Positions 20,284 to 30,206 of a stretch of DNA of 64,000 nt are shown here, in pieces. The stretch comes from Enterococcus sp. 4G2_DIV0659 (GTDB lineage: Bacteria; Bacillota; Bacilli; Lactobacillales; Enterococcaceae): the NCBI RefSeq assembly GCF_002140715.2, contig NZ_NGLE02000001.1, positions 2,818,001 to 2,882,000 on the forward strand. Reading direction: 5' to 3'. Each line of letters starts with the position of its first letter. Positions within the stretch are counted from its first letter, which is position 1. Made by a program: the position numbers and the translations under genes. The notes under the pieces were generated by a model. It searched no databases. It was given only the letters and a program-made list of their open reading frames with translations, and was not told where the DNA came from.

Positions 20284-21744
20284 ATGACCATAAAAAAACG
20301 ATTTCTCATTTCATATATTGGGGGCATTTTGATTGCCTGTCTTTCGCTTTTTTCAATCATTTGTATTGTTTTTTATGTCACGACAGGAAAAATTCCCAGT
20401 CCAGAAACCTTATATAAAAGTTTTTCAAAGCAACGTTCATTGAGTCCAGAAGAAGAATTAGCCTATATCAAATTGCGCGGGATAGCTAAATCTAGCCCAG
20501 ATCAACTACTTACGCCACCAGAGGAATTAAAGAAAACAATCAATCAGTTTGAAAGTGAATCTTTAGGTGTCGTTGTACGTAAGCAAGAAAGTATAGCCTA
20601 TTATTCACAAGAATTGGTAGAGAAATCACTGGTCGCTCATTTTCCTACATTCGATGCTAATAATATCGAAACAAGAGGCACTATTGATAATGCCGGTCGA
20701 TTGTATCGTTATATGAAATTTGATTTTTATTTTAGTGATCAACTTCCTGGTAGTCTATTAATCTTAAAAAAAGAAAATAATTTTTTAGAGTTTATGACTA
20801 AATGGGGCGTATTGATTATTGTAACGATTTTATTTGTCACACTTGGCGGATTACTGTTTCTCAATCATTTATTGAAAAAAACGATTATCCATCCTTTGGA
20901 AAATCTGGGCGTTGGAATGTCTGGGATAAGTAAAGGTCAATTAGAAACTTTAGTGACGGAACCTGCAAAAGATGCGGCCATGGAAGTAAAGCAGTTGACG
21001 GATGATTTTGAAAAAATGCGGAAAGCTTTGATTTATTCAACGGAGGAACAAGCAAAACTTGAAAATAATCGTAAAGAACTTGTTGCCAGTATTTCTCATG
21101 ATTTGAAAACACCGATTACCTCGATTATAGGCTATGTTGAAGGCTTATTGGATGGTGTAGCGGATTCACCAGAAAAACGCGATAAGTATTTAGAAACGAT
21201 TCATACTAAAGCTGTCTCATTGAATGAGCTAATTGAAGAATTATTTCTATATTCAAAATTAGATGCAGCGGCAGTTCCTTTTGATTTTGAACGGATCAAT
21301 ATCAATGACTTTTTGAAGCACATCATTGAGGAATTCCAGCTACAAGATAAACAAGTTTCCATTCAACTCTCAACGCAACAAGCAGGAAGCTATGTGTTGG
21401 CGGATCGAATGCAGTTGAACCGAGTCTTTGTTAATTTAATCGAAAATAGTTTGAAGTTTAAAGCAATCGATCGCCCTCTTTTAATTCAAATCAATGTTTC
21501 AACCCATTCAAAAATGGTAGAGATACAGATAGTGGATAACGGGCAAGGAATCTCGGCGGAACAACTTCCGTTTGTCTTTGATCATTTTTATCGAGGAGAA
21601 GAAGCTCGACCAACAAATACGGGTGGGAGTGGTTTAGGCCTTGCCATTGTTAAGCAAATTATCGATATGCATGAAGGCCAAGTGATGATTGAGAGTGAGC
21701 TGCATCAAGGAACAACAGTTAGAATTTTACTGAGAAAAGCTTGA
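20284..21744 (+). CDS. Two-component sensor histidine kinase
   Basis: 486 residues with a start supported by AAAGGAG. A membrane segment near residues 11-32, an extracytoplasmic sensor of about 140 residues, a second membrane segment near 174-197 and HAMP follow. The HisKA phosphoacceptor is H272 in SISHDLKTPITSIIGY. The ATP-binding motifs are NRVFVNLIENSLKF (N box), DNGQGIS (G1), FDHFYRGEEA (F box) and GGSGLGLAIVKQI (G2). It lies 55 bases after the DUF4822 lipoprotein and 12 before its response regulator. The sensed signal is unknown; the lipoprotein genes on each side suggest cell-surface status. Confidence 0.95.
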   Translation: MTIKKRFLISYIGGILIACLSLFSIICIVFYVTTGKIPSPETLYKSFSKQRSLSPEEELAYIKLRGIAKSSPDQLLTPPEELKKTINQFESESLGVVVRKQESIAYYSQELVEKSLVAHFPTFDANNIETRGTIDNAGRLYRYMKFDFYFSDQLPGSLLILKKENNFLEFMTKWGVLIIVTILFVTLGGLLFLNHLLKKTIIHPLENLGVGMSGISKGQLETLVTEPAKDAAMEVKQLTDDFEKMRKALIYSTEEQAKLENNRKELVASISHDLKTPITSIIGYVEGLLDGVADSPEKRDKYLETIHTKAVSLNELIEELFLYSKLDAAAVPFDFERININDFLKHIIEEFQLQDKQVSIQLSTQQAGSYVLADRMQLNRVFVNLIENSLKFKAIDRPLLIQINVSTHSKMVEIQIVDNGQGISAEQLPFVFDHFYRGEEARPTNTGGSGLGLAIVKQIIDMHEGQVMIESELHQGTTVRILLRKA

Positions 21745-21756
21745 GGGGGACGCCAA

Positions 21757-22458
21757 ATGTCAACGAAAGTATCGCGTGTTTTATTAATCGAAGATGATGC
21801 AAGTATTGCAGAACTACAAAAAGATTATTTACAAATCAATCATATAGAAGCAGAAATTGCGAATGATGGACTATTTGGGCTGAATCGAGCATTAAATGAA
21901 GACTTTGATTTGATTGTAATAGATATTATGTTGCCATCAATGGATGGTTTTGAAATCTGTCGTCGTATTAGAGAAAAGAAGAATATTCCATTGATGATTG
22001 TTTCTGCTAAAAAAGAAGATATTGATAAAGTCAGAGGGTTAGGACTAGGTGCAGATGATTATATGACAAAACCATTTAGTCCAAGTGAATTAGTTGCCCG
22101 TGTTCAAGCGCATATCAAACGTTATCAACTACTGACACAAACAGATCGAGTTAATGATACCATTGAAATCGGAGCTATCATGATCGATAAAAGTGCGCGA
22201 AGAGTTTTTGTGTTAGGGAAGGAAATTTTATTTCCGACTAAAGAATTTGATTTGTTGCTTTTTTTCATGGAACACCCAAATCGAGTGTGGATGAAAGAAC
22301 AATTATTTCGACAAGTGTGGGACATGGATGATCTTGATGGTGATATTTATACGGTCGTTGTGCACATCGGACGAATTAGAGAAAAACTAAAAAAAGGAAA
22401 ACTATCCGAAAGCCCAATAGAAACAATTTGGGGGAGTGGTTATCGTTTTAATACCTAA
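21757..22458 (+). CDS. OmpR-family response regulator
   Basis: 233 residues. Receiver domain with acidic pocket IEDD near residue 11, phosphoacceptor D56 in IDIMLPSMDGFE, and switch K in KPFSPSELVARV. A C-terminal winged-helix DNA-binding domain (EILFPTKEFDLLLFFMEHPN, YTVVVHIGRIREKL) follows. Partner of the kinase immediately upstream. Targets cannot be read from the sequence, but the flanking lipoprotein genes are natural candidates. Confidence 0.95.
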   Translation: MSTKVSRVLLIEDDASIAELQKDYLQINHIEAEIANDGLFGLNRALNEDFDLIVIDIMLPSMDGFEICRRIREKKNIPLMIVSAKKEDIDKVRGLGLGADDYMTKPFSPSELVARVQAHIKRYQLLTQTDRVNDTIEIGAIMIDKSARRVFVLGKEILFPTKEFDLLLFFMEHPNRVWMKEQLFRQVWDMDDLDGDIYTVVVHIGRIREKLKKGKLSESPIETIWGSGYRFNT

Positions 22459-22482
22459 AAAACCATTATAGAGAGGAAACAA

Positions 22483-23529
22483 ATGAAAAAAAACTATATA
22501 CTTACTTTTTTCTTTATATGTACCATTATTATCTTAACAGCCTGTAAACCAGATCAAAGAAAAGGCGCAGAAAAGACCAACGAATCATCCAAACCAGCAC
22601 TTTTTGTTCCTGATTCCTCTGAGACTGTTTCATCAAATGAAACAGAAAAGGAAAAGGCTGTAAATGATTTGGACTTTGAAACTACCTCCTATAACTATGA
22701 TGTAGTTACTGGTGCAACCCAAACGACATTTGGATCCAATCCAAAACCGCTATATACTTACGAAGAAAAATTAAAGAAAATGTTCTGGTCAAATCAGCCG
22801 CCATTAGGTTTGATGGAAGGTAATTATTATACAAATGAGGGTTATTTTGATGTTGGTAATAAAGGAATTGTCGAAATTATTACAGATGATACCACTAAAA
22901 TTATCAATGTTGAATTCAATGAATATGGCGCTGAAAATTATTATGAATCAAAATACTCAGGTGTCAATAAACGTCTTTCCGACTATGCATTTTTTCAAGC
23001 ACAAAATCCAAGAACTGATCCGACGCTAGTAACAGTGGTCAATGGAATTACTTTTGTTGAGAAACAAATGCGGGAAGAAAATCGAGTTGAGGGGAATTTT
23101 AAAACGGTCAAAGGTTCTTCAACCTCAGCTAGAGAAGGATTGATGACTATTGCAGCAGAACTCTCTGATGAGATAAGGCAACCATCCAAAACAAAATATA
23201 TTGGCTATGCAGAAGATTTTGGGAATGGTTTGATTGGCAGATTACAGTTGACGATGACAGAGGGAAAAATTGATACGGTTCGTTATGATGAATATTTTTC
23301 AGACCAACCAGAAAAAATTACCGCAACACACTTAAAACAATATTATCGTCAATCAAAGTATTTTTCGTTATCTTATAATAAAGCAACCAATAATGACTTT
23401 GTCAATTTTTCTGATACACTGACGAAAGAAATCATCGAAAAACAAGCATTAGCTTTTGAAAATAAGGAACTAACAAAACATCCATCTTTTGCCTCCTATC
23501 AAACGTTAATCAAACATATCAAGATCTAA
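22483..23529 (+). CDS. Lipoprotein with FMN-binding-like repeats
   Basis: 348 residues. Signal peptide with lipobox ILTAC, cysteine near residue 21, and a Ser/Glu/Lys-rich linker. Near residues 75-82 is DVVTGATQTT, close to the (S/T)GAT-x-(S/T) motif that ApbE flavinylates in FMN_bind domains. Two beta-rich units follow (about 110-200 and 226-300), resembling FMN_bind folds. Between them VKGSSTSAREG occupies the position of a second, degenerate motif. This suggests an extracellular flavoprotein like those of Gram-positive electron-transfer systems, but the domain order is unusual and no ApbE or flavin partner lies nearby. Last gene of the two-component operon, 24 bases after the regulator. 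Confidence 0.6.
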   Translation: MKKNYILTFFFICTIIILTACKPDQRKGAEKTNESSKPALFVPDSSETVSSNETEKEKAVNDLDFETTSYNYDVVTGATQTTFGSNPKPLYTYEEKLKKMFWSNQPPLGLMEGNYYTNEGYFDVGNKGIVEIITDDTTKIINVEFNEYGAENYYESKYSGVNKRLSDYAFFQAQNPRTDPTLVTVVNGITFVEKQMREENRVEGNFKTVKGSSTSAREGLMTIAAELSDEIRQPSKTKYIGYAEDFGNGLIGRLQLTMTEGKIDTVRYDEYFSDQPEKITATHLKQYYRQSKYFSLSYNKATNNDFVNFSDTLTKEIIEKQALAFENKELTKHPSFASYQTLIKHIKI

Positions 23530-23630
23530 CGTGAAGAATTACTTGTGACAGGTCTGAATTATTTTTTTCGACACACTTTTGACATAATTTTTTTTTACAA
23601 TAAAGAAAAATAAGTTAGGAGTGATGATTT

Positions 23631-23915
23631 ATGGGTAGCTGTTCACGTTTTTTCACAGAAGGCGGAGGAATGATGAGAGGAGATATGTTTGGTGGAGGAA
23701 TTCTTTGGTGGATTTTAATCATTGTTGCGATTATGGTCGTTGTTTATTTTCTAAGAGATAGATCGAACCAACCATTAATATCAAATCCCCCTCAGTCAGA
23801 ATCAACAACACAGTCATCCTATTCGTCAGCGTTAGATGTGTTAGATGAAGAATTTGCTAAAGGAAATATCACTGAAGAAGAATACTTCCGTAGAAAAGAA
23901 GTATTGAAAAAGTAA
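23631..23915 (+). CDS. SHOCT-domain small membrane protein
   Basis: 94 residues. A Gly/Met-rich start is followed by one membrane segment (ILWWILIIVAIMVVVYFL, residues 25-42), a polar Ser/Gln/Pro linker and a C-terminal SHOCT domain (ALDVLDEEFAKGNITEEEYFRRKEVL). SHOCT motifs often end oligomerising membrane proteins. RBS AGGAGTG. About 100 bases after the flavin-binding-like lipoprotein gene; may be co-regulated. Confidence 0.85.
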   Translation: MGSCSRFFTEGGGMMRGDMFGGGILWWILIIVAIMVVVYFLRDRSNQPLISNPPQSESTTQSSYSSALDVLDEEFAKGNITEEEYFRRKEVLKK

Positions 23916-23927
23916 GGAAAAAAGTAA

Positions 23928-23972
23928 GGACGAAAGTTGCTATGTTTGAGAAACATGAAGCAACTTTCGTCC
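23928..23972. terminator. Hairpin after the SHOCT gene
   Basis: GGACGAAAGTTGC (23928-23940) pairs with GCAACTTTCGTCC (23960-23972), extended by an inner ATGTTT/AAACAT stem. Only a weak T run follows on the + strand, so termination strength is uncertain. Confidence 0.6.
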
Positions 23973-24040
23973 TATTATTTGAGGTCTAAGATATAACCTT
24001 TAGAGTTATGAGCTAGATTTTTTGTTTTGAAATCACTATG

Positions 24041-26262
24041 CTATAAAAATTTACCAGTGATAGATGCTTGATTATTCACTGCATCAGCTGGTGTCCCTTC
24101 AAAAATCACTTGCCCACCTTTATTTCCTGAGCTTGGACCAAATTCGATCATCCAATCAGCCAATCGAATCAATTCTGTATTATGCTCAATCACTAAGAGT
24201 GTGTTGCCATTTTGTAAAAGCGTGTCAAACACATTGAGTAAAGCTTGGACATCTTGTGTACTCAAACCTGTTGTTGGTTCATCTAGAATGATGAGTTTAC
24301 TTTGACAATCAAGGTTGCAAGCTAATTTCAAACGTTGCAATTCTCCTCCTGACAATGTATTTAACGTCTGTCCTAAGGTGAGATAACCTAGGCCAATAGC
24401 TTTTAACCAGAACAATTGTGTGACCATTTTTTGCTGATCAGCGAAAAATTCGCAACTTTCTTCAACTGAAAGTGCCAGTATCTCCCCAATATTTTTACCA
24501 CGATACGTGTATGCTAGAGTTTCTTTACGATATTTTGTTCCTTGACAAGCCTCACAAACACTGCGAATCGGATCAAGAAAAGCCAATTCAGTTTCAATAA
24601 ATCCTTTCCCATTACAAGTGGGACAAGCACCTTTGCCGTTAAAACTAAAATAACTCGCAGAAATCTGATTGTGCTTGCTATACAATCGGCGGACGTCATC
24701 AAATAATCCAGTAAAGGAAATAAGGGTTGATCGGCGACTTGTATGCACCCTTTTTTGTGTGACATAAAAAACGTCTTTTTCATACTTCTCCTGTAGCGCG
24801 TTGGCAAACGAACTTTTGCCAGATCCGGCAACACCAGTGAGTGCAATTAGTTGTTGTTTGGGCAAGGCTACTGAAACATTCTGTACATTGTTTTTAGAGA
24901 TATGCGTTGCTGAAAATATAGTTTTTGGTGTTTGCTTTAGTGTATTTCTAGTTAATGATGGTTGGTCTTTTTGACGTTGGGCCCATTGGTCATAACTACC
25001 CACACTAGTCAGCTCGCCACCATGAACACCGGCTTTAGGCCCTAATTCAAAGACAGTATTCGCTAGCTGAATCATTGCTTTATCATGGTCAATGAGTAAG
25101 ACTGTATTCCCTTTGGCACTGATTGCTTGAATCAACTGAGCAATTGCCTGCATATCTTGAGGGTGCAAACCAATACTGGGTTCATCTAAAACATAGATTA
25201 GATCCGTCAAGCTACTGCCAATAGAGCGAATTAATTTGATACGTTGAGACTCACCGCCTGAAAGCGTTCCTGTTTCTCGCTCTAGACTCAGATAATCCAA
25301 CCCCACTTGGCAAAGATAATCGACCTGTTGTAATACATGTTCCAGTAGTTGCTGAACACCCTCTTGTAATAAACTACGTAAAAAATCACTTAATTCATCT
25401 AATTGCATAGCCAAACATTCCCCAATATGTTTTCCATTGATTTTGCAAGATAGTGCTTGTTGATTTAAACGATACCCTTGACAATCCAAGCATGTTTTTT
25501 GTTGCGTAACACGTTTAATATCGGGAAGGTAACCCGATAATTTTTTGATAGATTTTGAATAAACGTTTGAGTAATACGTGGAATCAATCCTTCATAAGTA
25601 GCCGATTTATACCATCCTTTAAGAGGAGCCGGCGGTTTGATTTCTTCTGAATATAACAAAAGGTTGAGTTCGTCTTGGCTATAGTCTTTCAAGGCTTTGT
25701 CATTGTCAAATAAACCAGAATCTACGTATCGTTTCCAGCGATAACTGCCAGGTTCAAAAGTCGGAAAACAAATAGCTCCATCATTCAATGAGCGCTCATA
25801 ATCAAGTAGCTCTTCCAAAAGAAATTTAGTAACATATCCCAAACCAGTACAAGTTTTACACATGCCATTTGGACTATTGAACGAAAACAGATCAGAATAA
25901 CCTACAAAAGGCTGACCAAAACGTGAAAAAAGTAAACGCAAGGTAGGGTTGATATCGGTGGCTGTCCCAATGGTTGATCGCCGATTATCCCCCAACGCTT
26001 TTTGATTCACGATTACCACAGGTGAAAGGTGTTCAATTGAATCTACCAGTGGCGCTTCCATGTGGGGCATTCGATTTTGAACATAACTTGGGTAAGTAGC
26101 ATTCATTTGTCGCTGAGCTTCGGCTGCAATAGTATTGAACACTAATGACGACTTTCCAGAACCAGAAACACCGACAAAAGCATGGATTTTGTACTTATCA
26201 ATGGACAGATCGATATTTTTTAAATTTCTAGTACGTGCACCGCGAATTTGAATTTGACTCAT
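24041..26262 (-). pseudogene. UvrA-like ABC ATPase gene broken by one frameshift
   Basis: N-terminal frame from ATG 26262 (AGGAGG upstream): Walker A GVSGSGKSS, zinc-finger half CKTCTGLGYV. It runs out of homology near 25545. The C-terminal frame resumes with CLDCQGYRL and holds LSGGESQRIKL, LDEPSIGLHP, a second Walker A GVAGSGKSS, a zinc finger with CPTCNGKG and CEACQG, and LSGGELQRLKL with ILDEPTTGLS. Adding one base to the six-T run at 25541-25546 (six A on the coding strand) restores one frame of about 740 residues. That is the length of short UvrA paralogues, not the DNA-repair UvrA of about 940. It may be a recent mutation, phase variation or a sequencing error. Confidence 0.85.
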
Positions 26263-26300
26263 TATCATTCCTCCTTTACCATAAGTATAACGATAAAATA

Positions 26301-26315
26301 TGACATGTTTTGTCA
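26301..26315. promoter_or_regulatory. Palindrome between UvrA-like and WYL genes
   Basis: TGACATGTTTTGTCA is a perfect 5-5-5 inverted repeat in the 76-base divergent intergenic space. It is placed as an operator for the WYL regulator encoded immediately to the right. Confidence 0.5.
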
Positions 26316-26338
26316 GTTTATAGAAAGAAGTGTAAAGA

Positions 26339-27271
26339 ATGAAAAAAGAAGCACTTTTGTATGATATGCTATGGTACATTCAAAATAAGAAGACATTTAC
26401 CGCACAGGAATTAGCTGATCAATTTCAATTATCTGTCCGCAGTGTTTACCGTTATATCTCGGATTTAGCTGACCTAGGTGTATACGTGGAATCAAAAAAA
26501 GGACGTAATGGAGGATTTACTGTGTTAGAAAATCAAATTTTACCTCCCGTCCTTTTTACAGAAAATGAATTATTTTCCCTTTATTTTGCCATCCAGTCAT
26601 TGACAGATTATAAGGATTTTCCGTTTAAGGTTAATACAATCACAGCTAGAGAAAAGCTACTGGAAGTTGTATCGAAAGAAGTAAGAAAAAAGTTGTTAAA
26701 CCTCTCTGATCATTTTCAGCTCTCTGTAAGTAAACAAGCAGTTTCAGCTCCTTATTTAAATGAATTAATCACTGCGTCGTTGGAGCATAAGGTAATCGAT
26801 GTTTGTTATCAGTCCATTATACGGATTTCTCAGAAAAGCTTAGAGCCGATTGGACTTTATGCTAGTGATGGTTTTTGGTATCTATTTGCTTTAGATCGTA
26901 CCAACCAAGAAACGAGACATTTTAGAGTAGATAGAATCAAAAAATTGATAGTTACTGAGCATATCTTTGAACCATCTATTAAACTAAAACAGATAGAAGC
27001 AGAGTATAAGCCGCAAAAACCATTAAGATTGTTGGCGTATCTGACTAAAAAAGGTGTAAAACAATGTTTGGAAAATCGTTACTTATACAAAGGCGTTCAA
27101 GTGAAAGAAAATGGACAAGGAGAAGTATCAATCATTATTGATCAATCAGATATTTCATTTACCGCAGATTTTTTTCTATTACTAGGAAAAGAAGCAGAGG
27201 TTATCGCACCAAAAGAGCTGGTAGAATTACTCAAAGAAAAAACAAAAGAGTTAGGAACGATTTATTCGTGA
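26339..27271 (+). CDS. YafY/DeoR-type HTH regulator with WYL domain
   Basis: 310 residues. An N-terminal winged helix (FTAQELADQFQLSVRSVYRYISDLADLGV, residues 18-46) is followed by a WYL domain (about 140-225: VIDVCYQS, LEPIGLYASDGFWYLFALD, RHFRVDRIKKL) and a WCX-like C-terminal part. WYL domains sense ligands, sometimes nucleic acids or nucleotides. Divergent from the broken UvrA-like gene with a palindromic site between them, so that gene is the likely target. The ribosome site (AAAGAAG) is weak. Confidence 0.88.
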   Translation: MKKEALLYDMLWYIQNKKTFTAQELADQFQLSVRSVYRYISDLADLGVYVESKKGRNGGFTVLENQILPPVLFTENELFSLYFAIQSLTDYKDFPFKVNTITAREKLLEVVSKEVRKKLLNLSDHFQLSVSKQAVSAPYLNELITASLEHKVIDVCYQSIIRISQKSLEPIGLYASDGFWYLFALDRTNQETRHFRVDRIKKLIVTEHIFEPSIKLKQIEAEYKPQKPLRLLAYLTKKGVKQCLENRYLYKGVQVKENGQGEVSIIIDQSDISFTADFFLLLGKEAEVIAPKELVELLKEKTKELGTIYS

Positions 27272-27550
27272 AAAGGGGAAATACTTTGCTGAATCTCGAT
27301 TGTTCACTCCTAAACGAGTTGGCTATGGAATCTGAATAAACATTCATAATAGCTTTGGATTTTTTACGTTCATTGCTATTGGATTGCTCTTTTTATTATT
27401 GAGCTTGTAAACAAGTTGATGTCTGTAAATTAGAATTGAGGATACGCTATTTATTATTAATCTTTTCTTTCAGTTCATTTGTTTGTTATTCATTTATTGT
27501 TCATAAATTTCTCATTTAGCTCTTCTTTTCCGACAAATAATAGATTATAC

Positions 27551-27591
27551 TATAATGAAGAATTATTTTAATAGAACAAACCATTTGTTCT
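27551..27591 (+). promoter_or_regulatory. -10 element and palindromic operator before the MFS gene
   Basis: TATAAT at 27551-27556 is followed by AGAACAAA-CCA-TTTGTTCT (27573-27591), a perfect 8-3-8 inverted repeat overlapping the expected transcript start region. No T tract follows, so it is better read as an operator than a terminator. The remaining 27272-27550 holds no visible gene. Confidence 0.5.
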
Positions 27592-27677
27592 TCATTTGGT
27601 AATACAGTGAACAAAGGAATTGAACGAGTATTTAAAAGCAGAAGAAGAAAATGGAATGTTGTTTTAAGGAGGAACTT

Positions 27678-28877
27678 ATGGAAAAGAAAGAACCAAAGAG
27701 AACTGGCTTGTTGCTAGTTGCATTATTTTTAGGATATACCATGGTATATATTGACAAGCTTTCAGTCGGCTATTCACTCATTCCGATTTCAACAGAATTT
27801 GGATTAGAGCCAGCAGCGAAAGGAATGATCATGAGTGCCTTTTTCTTAGGATATGCGATTATGCAGATTCCGATGGGACTGGTGATTAATAAGGTTGGCT
27901 CACGTGTTGTTCTGATTGGCTCTGTTTTAGGAATGGGCTTGTTTTCTTTATTATTTGGCTTTGGGACATCATTGATTATGTTTATGTCACTGCGCTTTCT
28001 GACAGGGTTGTTGGCACATTCGGGGTATGCATCATCTGCGAGTAAAGAAGTAACAATGAATTTTCCACCTGAAAAACGGACATTTGCACAAGGAATTTTG
28101 CTGTCTTCTTCAGGATTCGCGGGATTTATTGGACCATTGGCATTATCACCGATTATTACTAACGCAGGATGGAAAAACGCTTATCTTATTTTAACGGCAT
28201 TAGCAGTTGCTATAGCAATTGTTTTGATTATTGCTATTCCTAAAAATGAGAAGAAGCAAGAAAAGGAAGAAGCTGTTGCAACTAAAACCGATAAAATTTC
28301 GATTCTTGTTATCTGGTCAGATATTCGTGTCTGGATTTTATTTTTAAGCGCCTTTTTTATCAACTGTTTGTTATATGGCCTGTCTAGTTGGGTGCCAAGT
28401 TTTTTAACTGGCGAACGAGGCTTAGATTTAAATGGGGCTGCTGTGATTAGTAGTGTTGGCGGTTTGTTTATGCTGTTAGGTTCAATCGGGGGAAGTTATG
28501 TCGTTGGACGCTTTTTCCAACATAAAGAAAAAGCGATTGTTGCTATTACGGCTGTGTTAGGAGCACTTTGTGCATTTGGGTCTTATCATATGGAAAACCT
28601 TGTACTATTAGCGATTATTATGGGCTTAGCAAACTTTTTCTTGATTATTTCGTTTGTAACAATGATGAGTATTCCATTAAGAATTTTTGAAGGAGCAAAA
28701 TTTGCCCCAAGTTATGGAACGCTTGCAACAGGGGGGATACTTGGTGGTTTTGTTTCACCAACTCTTATTGGAAAGCTAGTAGAAGTATCAAATGGTCAAT
28801 ACATTTCAACATTTATCTTTTTCTTAGTTGTTGGCTTGTTGACGGCTGTAACGATTATGTTTATTAAACAAAAATAG
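27678..28877 (+). CDS. Major facilitator superfamily transporter
   Basis: 399 residues from ATG 27678 (AAGGAGG upstream). Twelve membrane segments are expected. Motifs include VYIDKLSVGYSLIPI in TM1 and MGLVINKVGSRVV between TM2 and TM3, the MFS loop signature in variant form. The shape resembles anion:cation symporters/organic acid permeases. It lies 42 bases before an M20 amidohydrolase, suggesting uptake of the N-acylated amino acid or related conjugate cleaved by that enzyme. Controlled by a promoter with a palindromic site. Confidence 0.85.
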   Translation: MEKKEPKRTGLLLVALFLGYTMVYIDKLSVGYSLIPISTEFGLEPAAKGMIMSAFFLGYAIMQIPMGLVINKVGSRVVLIGSVLGMGLFSLLFGFGTSLIMFMSLRFLTGLLAHSGYASSASKEVTMNFPPEKRTFAQGILLSSSGFAGFIGPLALSPIITNAGWKNAYLILTALAVAIAIVLIIAIPKNEKKQEKEEAVATKTDKISILVIWSDIRVWILFLSAFFINCLLYGLSSWVPSFLTGERGLDLNGAAVISSVGGLFMLLGSIGGSYVVGRFFQHKEKAIVAITAVLGALCAFGSYHMENLVLLAIIMGLANFFLIISFVTMMSIPLRIFEGAKFAPSYGTLATGGILGGFVSPTLIGKLVEVSNGQYISTFIFFLVVGLLTAVTIMFIKQK

Positions 28878-28919
28878 AGAAAAACAACAAAATCTTTTGA
28901 ACTAAAGGGAGGAAGAAAA

Positions 28920-30089
28920 ATGACAAACATTCAAGAACAAATGCCTCAAGGGGATATGATCAAATGGAGAAGACATTTACATCGTCACCCGGAATTATCT
29001 TTTCATGAAGTGGAAACGGCAAAATATATCCAAAGCATCCTAGCTGAATTTCCTAATCTTGAAGTGAACTCATTGACTGAAAACAGTGTGATTGCCACGT
29101 TAAAAGGTGATAAGCCAGGAAAGACGATCGCGTTAAGAGCGGATATTGATGCGTTACCAATCGTAGAAGAGTCAGATGTGGATTTTCCATCTGAAAATCC
29201 AGGGGTGATGCACGCTTGTGGGCATGATACTCATACAGCAATGCTGTTGGGCGCAGTTAAAGTTTTGACAGGTATGCAGGATAAAATCGCTGGCACTGTG
29301 AAATTTATCTTCCAACCAGCTGAAGAAGAACCGCCAGGAGGGGCAAAGTTATTAGTAGAAGCGGGTGTGATGGATGATGTAGATATGGTTTTTGGTCTGC
29401 ATATTGCACCCAATATTCCAGTTGGAATGGTTGGAACTAGAAAAGGTGCAGCAAGTGCAGCATCTGATGTGTTTACCTTGAAGATCCAAGGTAAAGGCTC
29501 ACATGGTTCAACGCCAGATCTTTCAATTGATCCAATCATGATTGGAGTAGAAATCATCAATAATCTAAATAACATTGTTTCAAGAAACATTAGTCCTTTT
29601 GACAACGCAGTAATTTCGATTGGTGAATTTAATTCAGGAAAAACAGCAAATGTTATTCCTGATACAGCACAAATTCAAGGAACGGTTCGTACGAATAATA
29701 AGGAAGTTCGTATGTTTATCAAAAAACGGATCGAAGATATCATTGACGGTATTTGTAAGATGTATGATGCGTCTTATGAGTTGGATTATTTACTAGGTTA
29801 CAGTGAAGTGAATAATGACAGTGATGCAACAGATATTGTAAGAGCAGCAGCTGAAAAAGTTGTGGGCAAAGAGATGATGTTTGAAGCGCCAAAAATGATG
29901 GGCGGCGAAGATTTTTCTGCCTATACAGACGTGAAACCAGGATCATTCTTTATCTTAGGTGGTGGAACAGCAGAAGACGGGTGCGGATATATGAATCATC
30001 ATCCAAAATTCAAAATTATGGAAGAATGTTTCCCAGTAGGCTCTGGTATGCATGCACAGATTATTTTGGATATTTTAGGACAAGGGTAA
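28920..30089 (+). CDS. M20-family amidohydrolase (N-acyl amino acid hydrolase type)
   Basis: 389 residues. Metal-binding HACGHDTHTAMLLG near residues 98-111, EE pair in QPAEEEPPGGAK, and GLHIAP and GGEDFSAY motifs in the order found in IAA-amino-acid/hippurate/N-acetyl-diaminopimelate hydrolases. A dimerisation lid domain interrupts residues about 180-290. RBS GGGAGG. Forms an apparent operon with the MFS transporter and ends at a terminator. The acyl substrate is not evident from sequence. Confidence 0.9.
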   Translation: MTNIQEQMPQGDMIKWRRHLHRHPELSFHEVETAKYIQSILAEFPNLEVNSLTENSVIATLKGDKPGKTIALRADIDALPIVEESDVDFPSENPGVMHACGHDTHTAMLLGAVKVLTGMQDKIAGTVKFIFQPAEEEPPGGAKLLVEAGVMDDVDMVFGLHIAPNIPVGMVGTRKGAASAASDVFTLKIQGKGSHGSTPDLSIDPIMIGVEIINNLNNIVSRNISPFDNAVISIGEFNSGKTANVIPDTAQIQGTVRTNNKEVRMFIKKRIEDIIDGICKMYDASYELDYLLGYSEVNNDSDATDIVRAAAEKVVGKEMMFEAPKMMGGEDFSAYTDVKPGSFFILGGGTAEDGCGYMNHHPKFKIMEECFPVGSGMHAQIILDILGQG

Positions 30090-30100
30090 GTAGTATAAAA

Positions 30101-30130
30101 GGACTTTAACAAACTTGTTAAGGTTCTTTT
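30101..30130 (+). terminator. Terminator after the amidohydrolase gene
   Basis: GGACTTTAACAA (30101-30112) pairs with TTGTTAAGGTTC, with two G-T pairs, followed by six T. Confidence 0.8.
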
Positions 30131-30206
30131 TTACTTGATTTAAAAAAAAGAGTAGCATTCAATGCTAAAGTTTGGCAGAATGTAAACAAAGAAGGGGGAG
30201 TAAGGA

